DNA from: Antedon bifida
Taxonomy: Eukaryota > Echinodermata > Crinoidea > Comatulida > Antedonidae
Reading direction: 5' to 3'
Length of the DNA stretch: 64,000 nt
NCBI GenBank assembly: GCA_963402885.1
Contig: OY727101.1
Coordinates: 17,274,417 to 17,338,416 of the forward strand
This document shows, one piece after another, positions 17,316 through 32,400 of this stretch. Position 1 is the first letter of the stretch, and each line of letters opens with the position of its first letter. The notes beneath the pieces were generated by a model. That model made no database searches. It had not been told where the DNA came from and was given only the letters and a program-made list of their open reading frames with translations. Position numbers and translations under genes: made by a program.

Positions 17316-19793
17316 ATGCACTTTTTAAAAGTATTCTCAAGAACACTGCCTCAATGTAGATTTCGTGTTTTATTGACAGAAAACGTCAAAATACATTACC
17401 GATTTCTGTCATGTCAGTCTGCTGGACGATTCCAATGTGTGAAGGAGGTGGAACCAGATCAGAAGGAGAATCAGAATCAAGAAGATAACCACACAGAATT
17501 CTATGATATTGTTATTGCAGGAGGTGGGATGGTTGGTACGGCAATGGCATGTGCACTAGGTGTGTATGAATTGATTGAGGATGGTTCCTTCCTTCTGGTT
17601 CCACCACAGTCAAAGTACTTTTATTGGAATGAATTAAAGTTTATTTTTGGTTTTCAGGTCACAATTTAATGTTCGAACACCAGAGAATATTGCTGTTAGA
17701 AAGCGGTAGTAAGCCATCTTTTTGCGATGAACCTCCAGGAGCGTACAGTAACCGTGTCAGTGCTTTAAATCCACAAACTGTTGAGCTTATGAAAAGTAAG
17801 TGCAGCTCTACTACTCAATCAAAATTCAGTACTCACAATTCAATTTAACAAGGTTAAAGTTGTCCATTTTTCCCCTTCAGAGTTGGATGTTTGGAATCGC
17901 ATAGAAGACACAAGAACAAAATCTGTTTGCCGAATGCAAGTCTGGGACGCATGCTCAGACGCACTCATAACATTCGATCAAGGAGACCTCACAATAAGTG
18001 TTGCCCACATTGTTGAGAACGACGTCACATTGGGGGCGTTATCCAATCGACTCGATGAGAGCAACGTAGAAGTACAATACAACAGCAGAACGAAGCATAT
18101 TGAGTTCCCAACACAAGAGGACGCATCACAATTGGTTAAAATACAGTTAGATAATGGAAAGTTCATTGAAACAAGACTTCTGATTGGTGCAGATGGCAAC
18201 AGGTCAAAGATCAGGGAATCGGCTGGGATTAAAAATGTCGGATGGGATTATGATCAGTCGGGCATTGTGGCAACGTTGATGCTTTCGGAAGTAGGTTGAA
18301 AATCCTGCAAGAGGTGTAGAGTTCTGAAGAAGCATCTCTTTTCCAAATTTCTGTTTACTAAAATATTTGTTGACTCTGTCTACACTATCAAACTTTATGT
18401 GATGTGCCCATATATAGACATGATGATGAATACTACCATATTTGGGCACATTACACTTGCAGAGCTTAAGTTTACCAAAGTATTTCCTCTTTTCAGCCTG
18501 TAGAGAACACTGTGGCTTGGCAAAGGTTTTTACCATCTGGACCAATCGCAATGCTGCCTGTAAGTCTCTGGTTGTGGACAAAATTGCAATATTCATATAT
18601 AAAACCTATAGTAAACCTGTATAAACCTATAGTAAACCTGTAGGCCTAATTGTTTATTGTTATGTAACAAATGTGTTATTTTTGTTAGTTAACAGATACT
18701 CTAAGCTCATTGGTGTGGTCGATAGACCATGACAAAGCGAAAGTGTTGGTATCAATGCCAGAGGAGGAATTTGTTGATGCCATCAATTCTGCATTTGTAA
18801 GTAGCATCGAGCGTTGGTTTTTTTTGGTTACTACAGTACTTTCCTTTACACGTTGGGGTAATTTCTGTTTAATACAAAGAAAGCGTAATTGTGTTCATTT
18901 ATTTACAATCTATTTTTCTAGTGGAAGGACTACGAGAGTCATGATGTAGTGCATACCGCCTCAAACATGGTCGATAATTTGCTCAGACTTGTCAATCCTG
19001 ATGGTTCCGACTTTCGTCAGCTGCCACCGAGCATCATCGGGGTGACTGAGGGCAGCAGAGCGAGATTTCCATTAGGATTGGGGCATGCCTCGTACTATGT
19101 CAAACCCAGACTGGCTTTAATTGGGTAATTATGGTATAAAAGCTCTGTCTACACTATCAACTAGTTTGACAAACAAATATAATAGTGATATGACATAATC
19201 ATGTCCATATATGGGCACATCAAATTTTTTTTGTCATAGAGTTTGATAGTATAGACAGAGTTATGTTACCATGAAAAACCGATAGCTCTGTCATACCGGA
19301 TTGTGTCAATGTACCAATAGCAATTAAAACAAATTCTTTGTTCTTAATAGTGATGCAGCCCATAGAATACACCCCCTTGCAGGTCAGGGTGTGAACCTTG
19401 GCTTTGGTGATGTCATCAGCTTGACATCTAAGCTTGCAGAAGCCTTAACTGTTGGAGGTGACATAGGTAAAAAAAATGACTATTATGCAATTGTGGTGTA
19501 GTTTTGTGGCGGATTATTTAAAGAGCTTGAGTTATCACCCTACTAAGGTTCTAATTTTTCGAATTTCTGTTTAAATGATAAAATCTCTTTTTCTAGGTTC
19601 ACTTTTACATCTATGCAAGTACGAGACAGAACGACAGCGCCACATTGTACCAATCATGGCAACCATCGATGCTTTGAAAAGGCTGTATTCAACCGATAGG
19701 CCAGAGATTGTGCTTCTAAGAACTGTAGGCCTAAAGTTGACAAATGCATTGCAACCACTGAAAAATCAATTTATGGTTGGGGCTAGCAGTTGA
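17316..19793 (+). CDS. COQ6: Ubiquinone biosynthesis monooxygenase COQ6
   Basis: Eight exons: 17316-17559, 17658-17795, 17881-18290, 18497-18559, 18689-18796, 18922-19124, 19351-19466 and 19597-19793. Phases are consistent and give 492 aa (human 468). COQ6 is a flavin monooxygenase on the matrix face of the mitochondrial inner membrane that hydroxylates ring C5 in coenzyme Q synthesis. Visible motifs are the FAD-binding [19 protein letters not shown] near 65-83, the DG motif [14 protein letters not shown] near 225, and [20 protein letters not shown] in exons 6-7, which binds the FAD ribityl. The first 60 residues are rich in R, K and S with few acids before the flavin fold, as expected of a mitochondrial presequence. 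Introns 3 and 6 hold MITEs. Confidence 0.97.
18373..18470. mobile_element. Family A MITE in COQ6 intron 3, damaged
   Basis: CTCTGTCTACACTATCAAAC at the left; CATTACACTTGCAGAGCTTA is all that remains at the right. It lies 26 bp before the exon 4 acceptor. Confidence 0.85.
19139..19262. mobile_element. Family A MITE in COQ6 intron 6
   Basis: AAGCTCTGTCTACACTATCA at the left and TTTGATAGTATAGACAGAG at the right, with an ATGTCCATATATGGGCACAT core. Confidence 0.92.
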
Positions 19794-20444
19794 ACCAATC
19801 AAATGTTGTGGTAGTATACAGCATTGCCATTGGTCAATACATTCTAAAGACTGTTATTGAGTGGGTCCTGGTATTCTGGGAGATTGTTTGCTATTGGTTT
19901 TTAATGAGATGGCTTTCATTAAAAAATGGTCTCTCATTGGCCAATAGCGATGTCTCAGTATTGTCTGCTATTGGTTAGTAAAGGTTAGACATACCCTGGT
20001 ATTATTTGAAAAAAACATCCTAGGTCAATCATTTCCAGATAATTGTACCCATTAAAATTGTAATTCTCTGAAAGAATCTAAATATATTATAATTTACTAT
20101 TAAAATATTGTTGTAAGAGTACCAAAAAAAAAAAAAATTACATATGAATAATAGTGCTTTAAATTTGTTTTCTTTAAGATACTCTAATAAAGTTTTTATT
20201 TTAGCAGTTATGCAAAATGTCTCTTTATATTATATTTATTATTATATACAGTATTGATCAATATTCAAAATATTTACAATACATTTATTCATAATTTTAA
20301 ACTTTTTTTAACCATTTTTGTTGTGCATATTCATAAGCATAAAAATATTATATTATTTACTTTAATTCCATAATTTCTACAAATTTTTAACAACAACATT
20401 GTTATAAAAAAGTAAACTATACTGTTTGTAACAATGCTTGAAAA
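19794..20444. other. Convergent 3' ends of COQ6 and TARBP1
   Basis: 650 bp of AT-rich 3' UTR and spacer with no gene. A short imperfect repeat (TTGGTCAATACATTC, CATTGGCCAATAGCG) follows the COQ6 stop. Confidence 0.6.
20186..20191 (+). terminator. Candidate polyadenylation signal for COQ6
   Basis: AATAAA about 390 bp after the COQ6 stop, followed by a T-rich run. Confidence 0.45.
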
Positions 20445-23400
20445 CTATGAAGACATCATGCATTGTTTCGTGTATTCCCAGACGGCGAGGGCGCCACTGA
20501 CGTGAACGTTGAGTGAACGCAGCACACCAAGCTGTGGAATCTCAACGCAAACATCTAGTATGTTGATAAGTTCAACAGGTATTCCACATCTCTCATTTCT
20601 ACAAGAAAGGAGAAATAAGTTTAAAATTTGGCAACTTAAGGGTCTTTTTGCAGATGTACCAAATAAATAACATACAAGAATTTACATGTAAGATTTGTGA
20701 TCAGTAGTGATTTGTTGTAATTCTTCAATACAGCATTTTAAAAACAATTTTAAAATGATGTCGAGAAGATGGAGAGAGAGGCTACTTATTAAGAAAAAGC
20801 TGTTGCGTTCTAATTATTTCAAAATTTCTATTATGAAAAACATACCCCAATAGAATCAATGTTTCTGGCGGGAACTTGCAATCAGTGAGGCTTTTACTGT
20901 TAGCGGTCTGCTCCAAACCTACAAGTAAATACCCATCATGCCTCTTCTTCATCAAATATTCTTTCAAATGATAAGGCCGAACCTGAAAAAGAGAGTTATT
21001 GGTTATTAAATTTATTAAAAACACTAACGAATGGTAAGATACTTATTTTACTTTACTTTATTTTAAAATAGTTTACTAAGCCTTTTATATGCAAAATGTA
21101 GAATGAAAATAAGCCCACCCTTTTTAATTGTGCATGTGGGCTTATACCAGAGACTAAATACTTTAGTACTAATAATAGTGTAATAAGCCTTTTTAAAGCA
21201 AATTTAATCTATGCTGGCATACATCCTCAATATTGTTTCACCTTCAGGAATAAGCCCACCTTTCAATTTGTGCGTGTGGGCTTATACCAGAGCCAGTAGA
21301 GCAGCGACCATTTTACTTACTTCTTCTATATTTAGCCACTTCTGAGCTGTGACACTAAGATTCTGAAATTCCTTTGTCTCAGTTAATTGAAGATTGGGTA
21401 AGACGACTGTGCCTACACCAAATATCTCACTAGTACGGCAAAGACCTATTTTAAAAGAATATAAATACTGTATTTTATTCAAATGTTTCATCAAAATTGT
21501 TTAATTTTTTTATAGGAATAGGCATTTATTGAATGCTTGTGACACTAAATACATTTAATAAATAATTGAAAATATTTTGGGTTTCTGGCAAAATACCCTG
21601 AACATCTTTTACAGTATGGAGACAATGTAGTAAAGAGAAATTTTATATGATATTCATAACAAGATAACGAAGATGTAGTAGTGTAATAGAGACCTTGCAT
21701 TTCCATGACACGTTACCATGCAGCTGATGACTCATTCTGCGTATGTTTTTGAGCATGCTCAGAATTACATTTTTACTTGACAGCTGGTAGGTGTGTTGTG
21801 AAAACGAAAAGTCACTATTTACTCAATCAGCGAACATGAAGACATTTTCTCTAATATGGTAATGTTGTTTGTAATAAGAAATACTGTTTGATACCTCCTA
21901 GATTTGGGACTTTATTGACAAGTGATGTCACAAGAATTAATTTGCTTCTGTTGAGATTCATTCGTTGAAAGGCATCTACGTCTAGCCCCGGTATTGACTC
22001 TCCCGCTGGTACAATCTTTTTTTGGACATCATTGACACTGTCAAAGGCACTATCAGCATCATTTTTTTGGCTGGCTAGAAAGGTTAAAAAAAAAAATGTT
22101 ATCCAAAGAGCTTCTATAAATTTCTAGAGATCGAACTTCACTGTAATCACAGCTCAAAAAATTGATTCACCATGGACAGACACACACTGCTCTATTGGTA
22201 TCACTTAGCTGTCGCTTAGTTTTCGCTGTCTAGTGAGTTGTATAAGCTCTTTAAACTTAGCATAGTAAAAGATGTAATGATACAAAAACCATGCACTTAC
22301 TATTTTTCATTTTGCTAGCTTTCCATGCCCCAGGGACCAGCTCTTGTAGGCCTTGTCTGTCAGCAGATGGCTTCAGTTTATAGGGCAAGTTAGGCCTAGC
22401 CCATAAAGTTGCATTAGCTTCAATGAACAAATCTGCTGGAATTAACTGTTCAGGCATCATCAATGCTAGGTATGGAATTGTGTAGAATATAGTCTGAAAG
22501 TCAAAGGTCAAAATTGTGTTGCAAGATAAAAACATTTTGGCAGGTCCACAGATTTACATCAATAACTGGACAAATAAACAGATTTTGTATCATTTATATT
22601 ATGGTTTATTATGTCATAAAAATAATGCGCGATTTGCACACAACAAAAAGTTATTGGTTGCTGCAGCAACAGTAGTTTAATAATTGTATGCTAACCTCAA
22701 AATTACAATCATGTTGTGGATGAAACTTCAAAAGGAAGAAGTTTGCTTGTAGTCTGTCGAGGATACTGAAATGTGTACTGTAAAAAAGTAAAGTATAAGA
22801 TTTGAAATACATTACATTCATAAATGTTCAATTGTCGATAGAACCCTTTCCTTTGAACACCTCTGGGACACTTTCTTTTAACACTACTGCCAACCACTAT
22901 TCTGGGGACACTCTGATCTGAATGTGTCCCCTTAATAGTGATTCTACCTTATGTACATTTTAGCCATACTAGCTGTGCTTTATGAAAATTAACCCTAGAT
23001 CATAACACTTTAAGTCAAGTTAATCACAAAACTCTGTCTGTTTGTAGCTAACTTTAGGCTCATTTACTCTATTGGCACCTACCTACTATTGTTCTGAAAC
23101 TTCACACAGGCAGCTACACCAGGGTACAAGGCTTGTACCTCCTCTAGGCCTGATCTTTCACACTCTGTCCACAACTTGGAGAGTGAAGCCTGAGCATACA
23201 GCTGGATGGAGAAGTTCTTGGACAGACAAAATGGCAGGACTACAGGGAGAGCTTTTTTGAGGAATGTAGCCTGAAATAATTCATTATAAAAAGAACATTT
23301 GCATTTTTTCGTTGATTAATAGTGATTTTAGTTGGATGAGAATGGAGAAATTATTGGAAAGACAAAATGGCAGGACTACGGGGGGAGCTAATACTTTGGT

Positions 23401-26400
23401 TTGCAGTAATTAATGTTCGTCTTACCTTATGTTGTAGATCAGTGGTTATAGTGCCCAGGTGAGATAAGATGGTAAGCAATGAACACACTAGGTTTCTGTT
23501 CCAATCATCAGTAACTGTTGCCTGCAAGAAGCAAAAACATAAAGATTACTGCAGTAACATTACAAAAGCTGTTATATCTCCACATATGGCAGTATTTGTC
23601 CAGTATTAAAACAACACATGTGTTTCACAAGTGACGTTGTATCACAGTATTTGCCTATAATACTGGGTAAAATTAGTTATAGTACCAAGAATTGACTATA
23701 ACATGTTACAATAAAAAAACAAACAAAATTTATCTAAATGCCAAAGTCATTATAAAAGGCTATTATGTATATAATATAATATCCTGGATTTATATAGCAT
23801 CTAATGCTGTGTGACCTCTGAACCTCACAATGGGTGACTATGTTATTAATAATTACCTCTTTAAGTTGAGACCATAGTTGTTCTTGAAACTCTGGAAAAT
23901 GGTCCATCAAGATAATATTCGCCCATTCCTGGAAGTACTTGACAGAAGGCTGGTTATCCACCTGCAGACAATCAATAATTGGCGGGAAAATCTCTTGAGC
24001 AGTTTGCAGGTGGACACATGGTAAGAGCAACACAATTGTCTGCCAAATCTTCTCTTTTAATCGATGCTTCTCTGAATTACACACGTATCGTTGATTTTTC
24101 CTGCTGGTGTCCTTCTTATTCTCCTCCTGAATTACAAAAATGTGCCCAAATATGGTAGTGCTATTCCCAAATATGGTAGTGTATGACATCATCAAATATA
24201 CATGCACATCACATTTTTTTGTCACATAAAGTTTGAGAGTGTAGACAGAGCTTAAAAGTATCTAAAAATCTAAAAGTTCTCTCTTTTTCTGGTCAGCGCA
24301 GCTTTTAAACATACTACTCAAACTCAGACTATTATTTATGACAATTTTAAAAAAAGAATAATATTAAGCAACACTTATTCAGATTGGAATGTACATACCT
24401 TTTTAAGAAGTAACTGTATCATATGAGGAGCCAACTGTGACAAAATATCAGAATGATCAACATGTAGCTTCACAATAAAGTTGATGGCAATCACTCTCAC
24501 TAAGCGATGGTCTCTGTTGTAGCTGTATTGTATTTAAATTGTAGTTTAAAATATTTCTTTAAATCTACTCATAAAGACCATGACAGAGCTGGTGGACCCT
24601 GGCCATTTTATGCAAATTTGAGAATTTATCATTTCAAACAAGACTTTTAGAGCAAATACCATTGCCTACCTTTTATAGACTTGGTTAACAGAACACTTTT
24701 CACCCATCTCAACAATATCAGCAGATACATCTTGTAGTAACCTTTAAAAATATTTTAGATTATTAAACTATCCAAAACAAAAAGTATCAAGAATCGTCAT
24801 GCTTTAACAAGTTAAGCTGAGAGGCAAGAACATTTTTTTGCACTATTAATGGTAATGTTGAAATGTTGTATTGTTATTTTTAATGATACTTTTTCATACT
24901 GTGTATAGTTCATAGTTCATAGTTCATTTTATTTGTCCATATGGAAATTCATGTGACATACAATATTGCTCAAAGTTAAAAGGTTAATACAATAAAATTA
25001 CATAGCAACAAAATTTAACGACTCAACTACGGTTATTAAAATATCTAATATATATATATTCTTATGAATGTACATTCTTATGTATGTATACCATTGACAG
25101 AAATAAAATTATTGTAGAAATAATGTTCAAGCTTTGTAATTAGGAAAATTTAAAAATGATTACTTTTACAGGCCACCTTCAAACCAGATCTTTTTAGAGT
25201 CATTAGTGTAATAAAGTATATTTCCCATAAGCAGACAAAATCAACCAAAATGTCTTTATTCATACCTTTGATCTTTATTTAGAGGTGGACAAAACAAGTA
25301 AAAATTCATTAGTACATCCAAATATCTCAAAGTAGTAGAAAGGCAAGCCTGTGCATCGCTGGTTGCTAGGTACAGGAGTGAGTCACACATCTTGTTGGTT
25401 AGGATGTTCATGAGGCCTTGTTGATTCTCGCCAGAAACAAGGAAATCATTAGCAATCTGAAAAATAAATGTTAGAAAAATTGCCAAGAATAACCATAAGA
25501 GAATTCATTCACTATCCTTCTTAAAGGTGGCAATCCTGTTCACAAGATAAACATACACAAGATGCTCTACAATCTTATTACAAGTCTTTGGGAGTGAAGT
25601 TGTAAATTGAAAAAAAAAATAAAAAAATCCTGACATGACACGACTTGAACCCAGGACCCTTGGATTGGCAGCCAAGCATCACAACCACCAACTCCACAGC
25701 AATGTTGACAATTTAAACCGACTGAGCCTGATCCGAATAAGTGGTCTGCTTATTAGGGCAGGATATCAAGGGGAGAGAGAGAAAGCAAGATGCAGACATT
25801 ATTTGGCCAGTGTGCAGAAAGATGAGATGAGAGATGATCTCACACTCTTTCCTTTACAGGTTCATGAATCTTCTTGCTGGCTTTTGTTTTGTAAATTAAA
25901 TAAAAACACAAATTTGGCCTCAACAAACTATCGAGGAAATTGAATATAAGAAAAACCCAGGCTAGTAATCTGGAGGTCGTGAGTTTGAGTCTCACCCGAG
26001 AATTACTTGTTCTTAATTTACTTAGTAAAAAGTACAAAATTACTTCAGACTAAGGCAAACATTTGACAAATTTGAAACTTTATGTGACAAAAAATTTGAC
26101 TTGCCCATATACGGACATGATATCATTCCACTACCATATTTAGGCACATCACACTTTCTTTGTCAAACTACTTTGATAGTGTAAACAGAGCTTTACAAAC
26201 CTTTTTCAGTTTACCAATCAAAATGTCTGAATCAGATTTCAAGACATTAACTTGGAAGACTATTTGGATGAACGCTTCCACACACGCCCAGTACACTTTC
26301 TGTTGGTTTCTGAGATCTCTCACAACATTCCAACAAACATCAAAAGCTTCAAGACAACATTCAGGATTGGAAGTAATCTAGAAAGAAATGGAATATTGAG

Positions 26401-29400
26401 AAAGAGTGGTTCCAAAGAGGGGAAGGAGGAAAAATTAATGTTTTCACTTAAAAAATGACAAAATAAATGGTTAAATTTAACCAAAAACCCATTAGCTGGC
26501 AGCCAATTTTACTATTTTTCGCTTTAAATTACAGTTTTTTTAATTAAATACATTTTTTTTTATTTCAATTTTTTTGTCAAAGTGGATAACTATTAGGTGA
26601 CATTAAAATGGCATATTCAACAACATTTTCAAGAATTATTTTTTCAGGGGGACAATACTGTACATGTTGTTGAACATCTTCTATGTTTTGTTCCTCTTCA
26701 TAGAATTCCAATGTCATATCATTTATATCAAATCAAAATCATTTAAAATGTTTAATTGCTCTATGGTAAAAAGTCTTAAAATGAACTGAGTAGAATTAAT
26801 TTAGGTTGGGTGCAATATTATGATATTATGTTTTGTTCAACCGTTGAGTAAATGGGGGAATAATCTGCAACTTGCAGCCTACGGGGCTGAATTGCGCACA
26901 GGTGTGGATGACATATACTACAACTTTCTACTCCCATAAGGGTCCCTTTGTGTCGAGTGCTGCCACTAAACGGCGCATGATGCATGCCAGGTACAGATTT
27001 CTTTGTCATATTACGGTACAAACACAATCTCCAGCGTTCTTTCACGAAAACAAAGAATTACCTGAGAAACAAGAAGCTGAACACAGTGCATCGCTGGTAT
27101 GACTTCAACGCCTTGAATGATGGAGAGATCATTCAGACACGGCATCAGGATGTCTTGTGGATTCTTTGAAGAAAGAACATCACCACTATGGCCTTGGAGA
27201 AGGTAAAGCATGATTCTCCATTTACTGCTGAGGAACGAATTGACCAGTGAGCACTTATCGGAGTGGTCCAGCTTGTCTCCTAAGCTACCAACTGTCAAGA
27301 TATTTGTGACGATTGAGTCTACAGATTGGAGACTTTCTAACGGTATCGATGTACAAGACAACCTCCATCCTAGAACTCTGGTGCTGGCTATGTACCCAAG
27401 GATTTCTTTTTGTGATGCAACCTTTAATTTAAACAAATTATTTCACTTTAAAATATACCTAAGGTTTTGTTTTTGTTTGGGCTATTTTTTCGAGTTTGGA
27501 CAAAGGCTAGATATTTTGCCTTTTTTTCTACAGGCCTCTTTTTTGATACTTTACATAAACCCTGGATAAAAAGGGTTGTGATAGCAATAAAAACATCTGA
27601 CATAGTGCTACATTTTATTATTTTATGTAGTTATTTATGTAATGCATTTTTAATATTAAAATTTGGGAAAATTGGAGAAATTGACATTTTGGTATTGAGA
27701 AAGTTTCAGAGTCCATGGTTTAAGGGGAGTTGATTTCATAGTCTTGCTTCCATGTTTAATTTCTCAAGTTTAATATTTGTATTTTTCTATGTATTTATTT
27801 TCATTCAAATATTATGTTGTTTTACAAATTGTACTGTTCTTGGAAAGCAATGAATATTACTTACTTTCTTTATTTATTATTTCTAAATATAAACGTACAT
27901 CAGCACATTTGTTTATCCAACACTCACCAGTGAACTTGCTACCACGGCAGAACACTCACACACAAGTTTCATAAGACTTGTTGGCTGCAGAAGTTGATGT
28001 CGTGAGAGTTTGTCCAAGATGTTAATATACAATTGCAGGCTACTCTCACATATACACTGAAAGAAAGTCCACAATAAAAACTAGAACAGCCTTACACAGT
28101 TGAGATCCCTGGTTAAATCAGGAATTGGGATCCTGGTTCGGATTGAATGGAGTTGGTCATTGACCACATATCTATCTGTGGTTTCAATTTGGTAAAGATC
28201 TGGCAATAACTTTTTGAGTAATCCTGCTGACAGACAAATAGACACACGCAATCGACTACATAACCTGCTTGGCGGAGGTAGTGAGATATATACTATGAAC
28301 TAAAAAACAAACAGTAAACAATTAATCTAAAAAGCAGTATCGTGTATGTATATAAAAAGATTGAAAATACCTCAGTTTCGTCAATCACTATCAATCTTCG
28401 TCTTAGGTAAAGAATGATTTCTTCCGCACATAGGAAAACAGACTTTTCAAGGCCTACCGTCCAATCTTCGAATAAAATTTATTTAAAAAATGTACTTATT
28501 GAAAACAATTGATACAGCTATTTGTCAATTTATAACTGAAAACATTATTTTTTCTGGTTTTTTTTCTACAAAAAAACTGCAAAATGACCTATTCTAAGTC
28601 TGATTTTATTAATCTTTATTTTTTATGTTTTTGGGGCACAATACATATTTAATACATACAACTTAATTGGGGTGTCCCAAAAGAAGAGCTATAGAGATAT
28701 AATAGAGATGACAAATATACTCTACACTGCTGCAAACAGATTTTAGTATAAAAAAGACCTTACCATTTTCAATAGTCTTTCTTGGATCAGCTTCATTCAG
28801 AATTGCCAATAGCAGATGCAAAGCATTGTCCGCTTTGGTCACAGGTAGATAAACATGGCTACCAACCTTGTGTAGTACTTTGGTCAGAGGTTGGATGAGG
28901 TCAGACACTGACTGACCTCTCAGCAACTGTTCCCTGGAAAATAAAATTGGCATTTAGACGTGCGACAATTCTCACATTTTGTTACCCATGGTATTCAATT
29001 AAGTTAAACCAAAAAATAGAGTTCATGCATGGCTTTATGGAAAAGTAAAAGAATATGGGCACTGTACATAAATCTAACTAATTATATTGCTATCTTTACA
29101 AAAAAAAGAAATAACTTACTTGGTTTTGTAGTTGGCATCAACAATAAGCACCAACAACCTGGCAACCCTTGTAGCTTCTTTAGCAGACGACGCAGTATCT
29201 GTATCACATGTTAAATACTCTGTGACTTCCAGTTGTACAGCTTCAAATATATTCTCTACCTTGGAGTCTAGTTTTAATTCAGATGCATGCTGTTGTAGCC
29301 AGTCCACAATCTTAAGAACAGAACGTTTACAAAATATTAAATCCTTTATTTAACAAATAAACAAATAGATGGGTAAATGAATAAAAGCAGGACAAGATAT

Positions 29401-32400
29401 ATATGTCCAAGTACTTTAACTACCGAAAGCTCTGCTAATTTTTATGGCTGTTTTACTTTATCATTTTAATTTAGCTTTTTGCTTATTTTATTTCCATTGA
29501 GATCCAGCCACTGATACCCACAGCATTGCCATTATTTTCAGTAATTTGCCTTTGGATTTAAATATATATCTGATGGCAAATATAAATGGAAAAACGAGAA
29601 TAATGTAAAATACTATAAATAAAAATAAAATACCTTTTCCCAAATGGTGGTTTGTCTTCGCATACATTCCTCATAGTTAAGAGCAGAAAGCACATTGCTC
29701 AGCTGGAAGAGGCTAGCAGACGTTGGGTCAATCAGGTTTAGAGCAGTGTGTATCAGATAGCACTGGATAGCCCCACGGTGAAAAGGAAGAACAGTTGACA
29801 AGCCTATGCTTAGTAGTTCCCTAGAACAATGAATGAATGTATAACACAACATTTATTATTGGTTTATGAAATTAGAAGTGTGTTGCTCACTACATAATAT
29901 AAAGCATTTATAGGTACTTGTCAACAGTAGCCAATGTTGGCAATGATATACTGGAAATGAATTGATAAACAGGGCTTGATATGCTTTCGACCACTGGGGT
30001 ATCATCAAGATTAAAATCCTATTTATTTGATCTGCGTGGTACGGTGGAACATCGCTAATTCTCGCTGGAACGCATATTCAACATGCCCAAAACACCCTCA
30101 TCATCATCATTAATTAACATATATTTTAAATCGTATTTTCTACATTACCTAAGACTTTGTAACGAAGTATCTCCCCAGGACTGGCGTTGCTGTATCCTGG
30201 CAAGGGACTGAGATATGAATCCCAGTGGAACCGGTTTGGTCCGTAATTCCACAATTGCTGACAACAATTCCTGCAGGAAAACTGTGTGGCAAAAAGAATG
30301 AATTTATCAAGTAGTTGTTTCCGGCACTTTAATGTTGGCGCAGTGTGTTGGATGTTGGATTACTGATCGTAAGATCGTGGTTTGAATCCCACTCTTTGCC
30401 GCATTGCTTGTATCCTTAGGCAAGACACTTTACTTGCATTTGCCTCTCTCCACCCAGGTGTTTAAAATGGGTACAGGTTAAATCAAGAGACAACTTTGCG
30501 CTGATTACTACTTGCATTAGTATGTTTCCATACGTGTCTGATCCAAAAAATGACCAGGGTAATAATGTGCAGCGCATTGAGAGCTTGCTTATATGTGCTA
30601 TATAAAAATGAACTATTATTATTATTATTATCAGTGGATGAATTGAGGCAACAGCTAGGCTAATAGATGGATAGGAGATAAAATAGAGCAGATTTATTGA
30701 AACATTTGAAGGGTAAGAAGTAGGCATTCTCTTTGTACTTGCCCTTGGCTTGATCAACAGGCAGGCTGGCCACACATTTCGGAAAGAATTCTAATATCTT
30801 GGTAGAAACTTCAGAAAACCTCAACAAACTCTTCTCGCTGGTGTTGATATATAGTGTGTAATCAGTTAATACATTTAGCACTGGTCCAAGTACAAACTGA
30901 AAGAAACAAATTAAAAACCTATTAAATATACAGTAGTAATGTAGAACACCTATTAAGATGGAACCTTTGGGCCCCACAAAAGTGTCCCTCTAATGGGGGT
31001 GATCCTAAATACAGTAGGAGTTGTGTTAAAAGTGTTAAAACATATATTGCCACTCTTTTGTTTCACTTTATATTAGGGGTGGCCTAAAAAAGTATTTAAA
31101 TACTGCAAGCTCTCTACTTTTGAGAGGTGCACCAGAGGCTTAAAAATCTTTTACCTTTGAGCCAACTTGAGTAAGGACAGGACACGCAACAAGGTCAAGG
31201 GTCATAACCTGCATCACACCCCACCTGCTTACAGTTTTTGTTGCATGCTGGAAAAGTCGTTCAAAAATCACAACTAGCCAAGATGTGTGCAGTAATGGCC
31301 AGCCTACAAGCATGTACAGAATTAAATACATATAATACATATACATATGTTTATTATTACAAATAATCCAAGATAACTTTTCTTATAAAACAATTTTCAT
31401 TCTAGATCTCTACACTTTGATATATTAATTTCAATCAATTGAAGATGTACAGTAGAATAAAACAGGCTGATGTTTTTATATCTTTTTTCCACTTGTAATC
31501 AAGTCAATTTATTAAACACCGTGGGTAAAGATACGGTACCGTATCCTAACATCTGTTTGCGGTAAATATTAAAACTTGTCCTAATTATTAAAAACCTAAC
31601 TCTCTAAATAATCTCTCTTAAATTAAAAACAACAAAAAAATCAAGCAGAGAACCGATCCCGCAACCCTAGGCCATAAGAAAACAATTTCCATAACCTACT
31701 TGATTAACATATGTTTACATAGCGCCCTCTACAATTACCGTAGCTTTAGTTTTTAGAAGTATGGATACGGTGCCGTATCTTTAGACATAACGTTCATTAA
31801 AATAAATTCATAAACAAACCTGTAATGGGTAAATAAGTAGCTTCAATGAGCTTAGGCAGACGTGACAGCACTGGCATAACGACATGAACCTAAAATAAAA
31901 ACAATAAATTGGTTTATTTGAAATACAGAATATTCACACTTTTGAAAACTCTGCAGATATTTTTTTAAGAGAATTTTGTACATGTTCTGTTTAAAGGCAG
32001 TTTAAAAAAAATCATATTACAAAGCTTTCAATTTGCAGTGTTAGTGTGGGAATTGTGTAAATGCAGGGACATAATTGGGGCATGCTTTCCATTGGCAGAT
32101 TCTAAGTCTAAGTTCACAACATAATGCGTAGGTCATAGGTCATCAGAAATCCTTATTAAGTTGCTACTATTACCTGTGTTTCTTCCAGGGTCTCTAGAAT
32201 CAAAATCATATCTGCCCATAGCTTAGCGTGTTTATCTTCATTTTCTCTACGCCAACGAAATAGAGGAACCTCTGTACAGTCCTTTACATCACCTCTAGGA
32301 ACATCAAGACCTTCTGATAACTCCACGACTTTCTTCAGCAAATACAACACTCTCTTTCTAGTCAACGAGTCCCCTGAAGTACAACCATGCTGGATTGCTT

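Noticed and set aside
23734-24225. Whole 163-codon minus-strand frame as a single gene
   Set aside because: Only 23857-24126 is the TARBP1 exon; the frame extends into a donor on one side and a MITE on the other.
24900-25130. Possible retrotransposon 3' end (TAGTTCATAGTTCATAGTTC)
   Set aside because: Only a short 10 bp triplication and AT-rich sequence; no reverse transcriptase fragment or second copy.
26818-27169. Plus-strand frames at 26.8-27.2 kb
   Set aside because: They are antisense to the TARBP1 exon 27062-27421 and its intron; no independent support.
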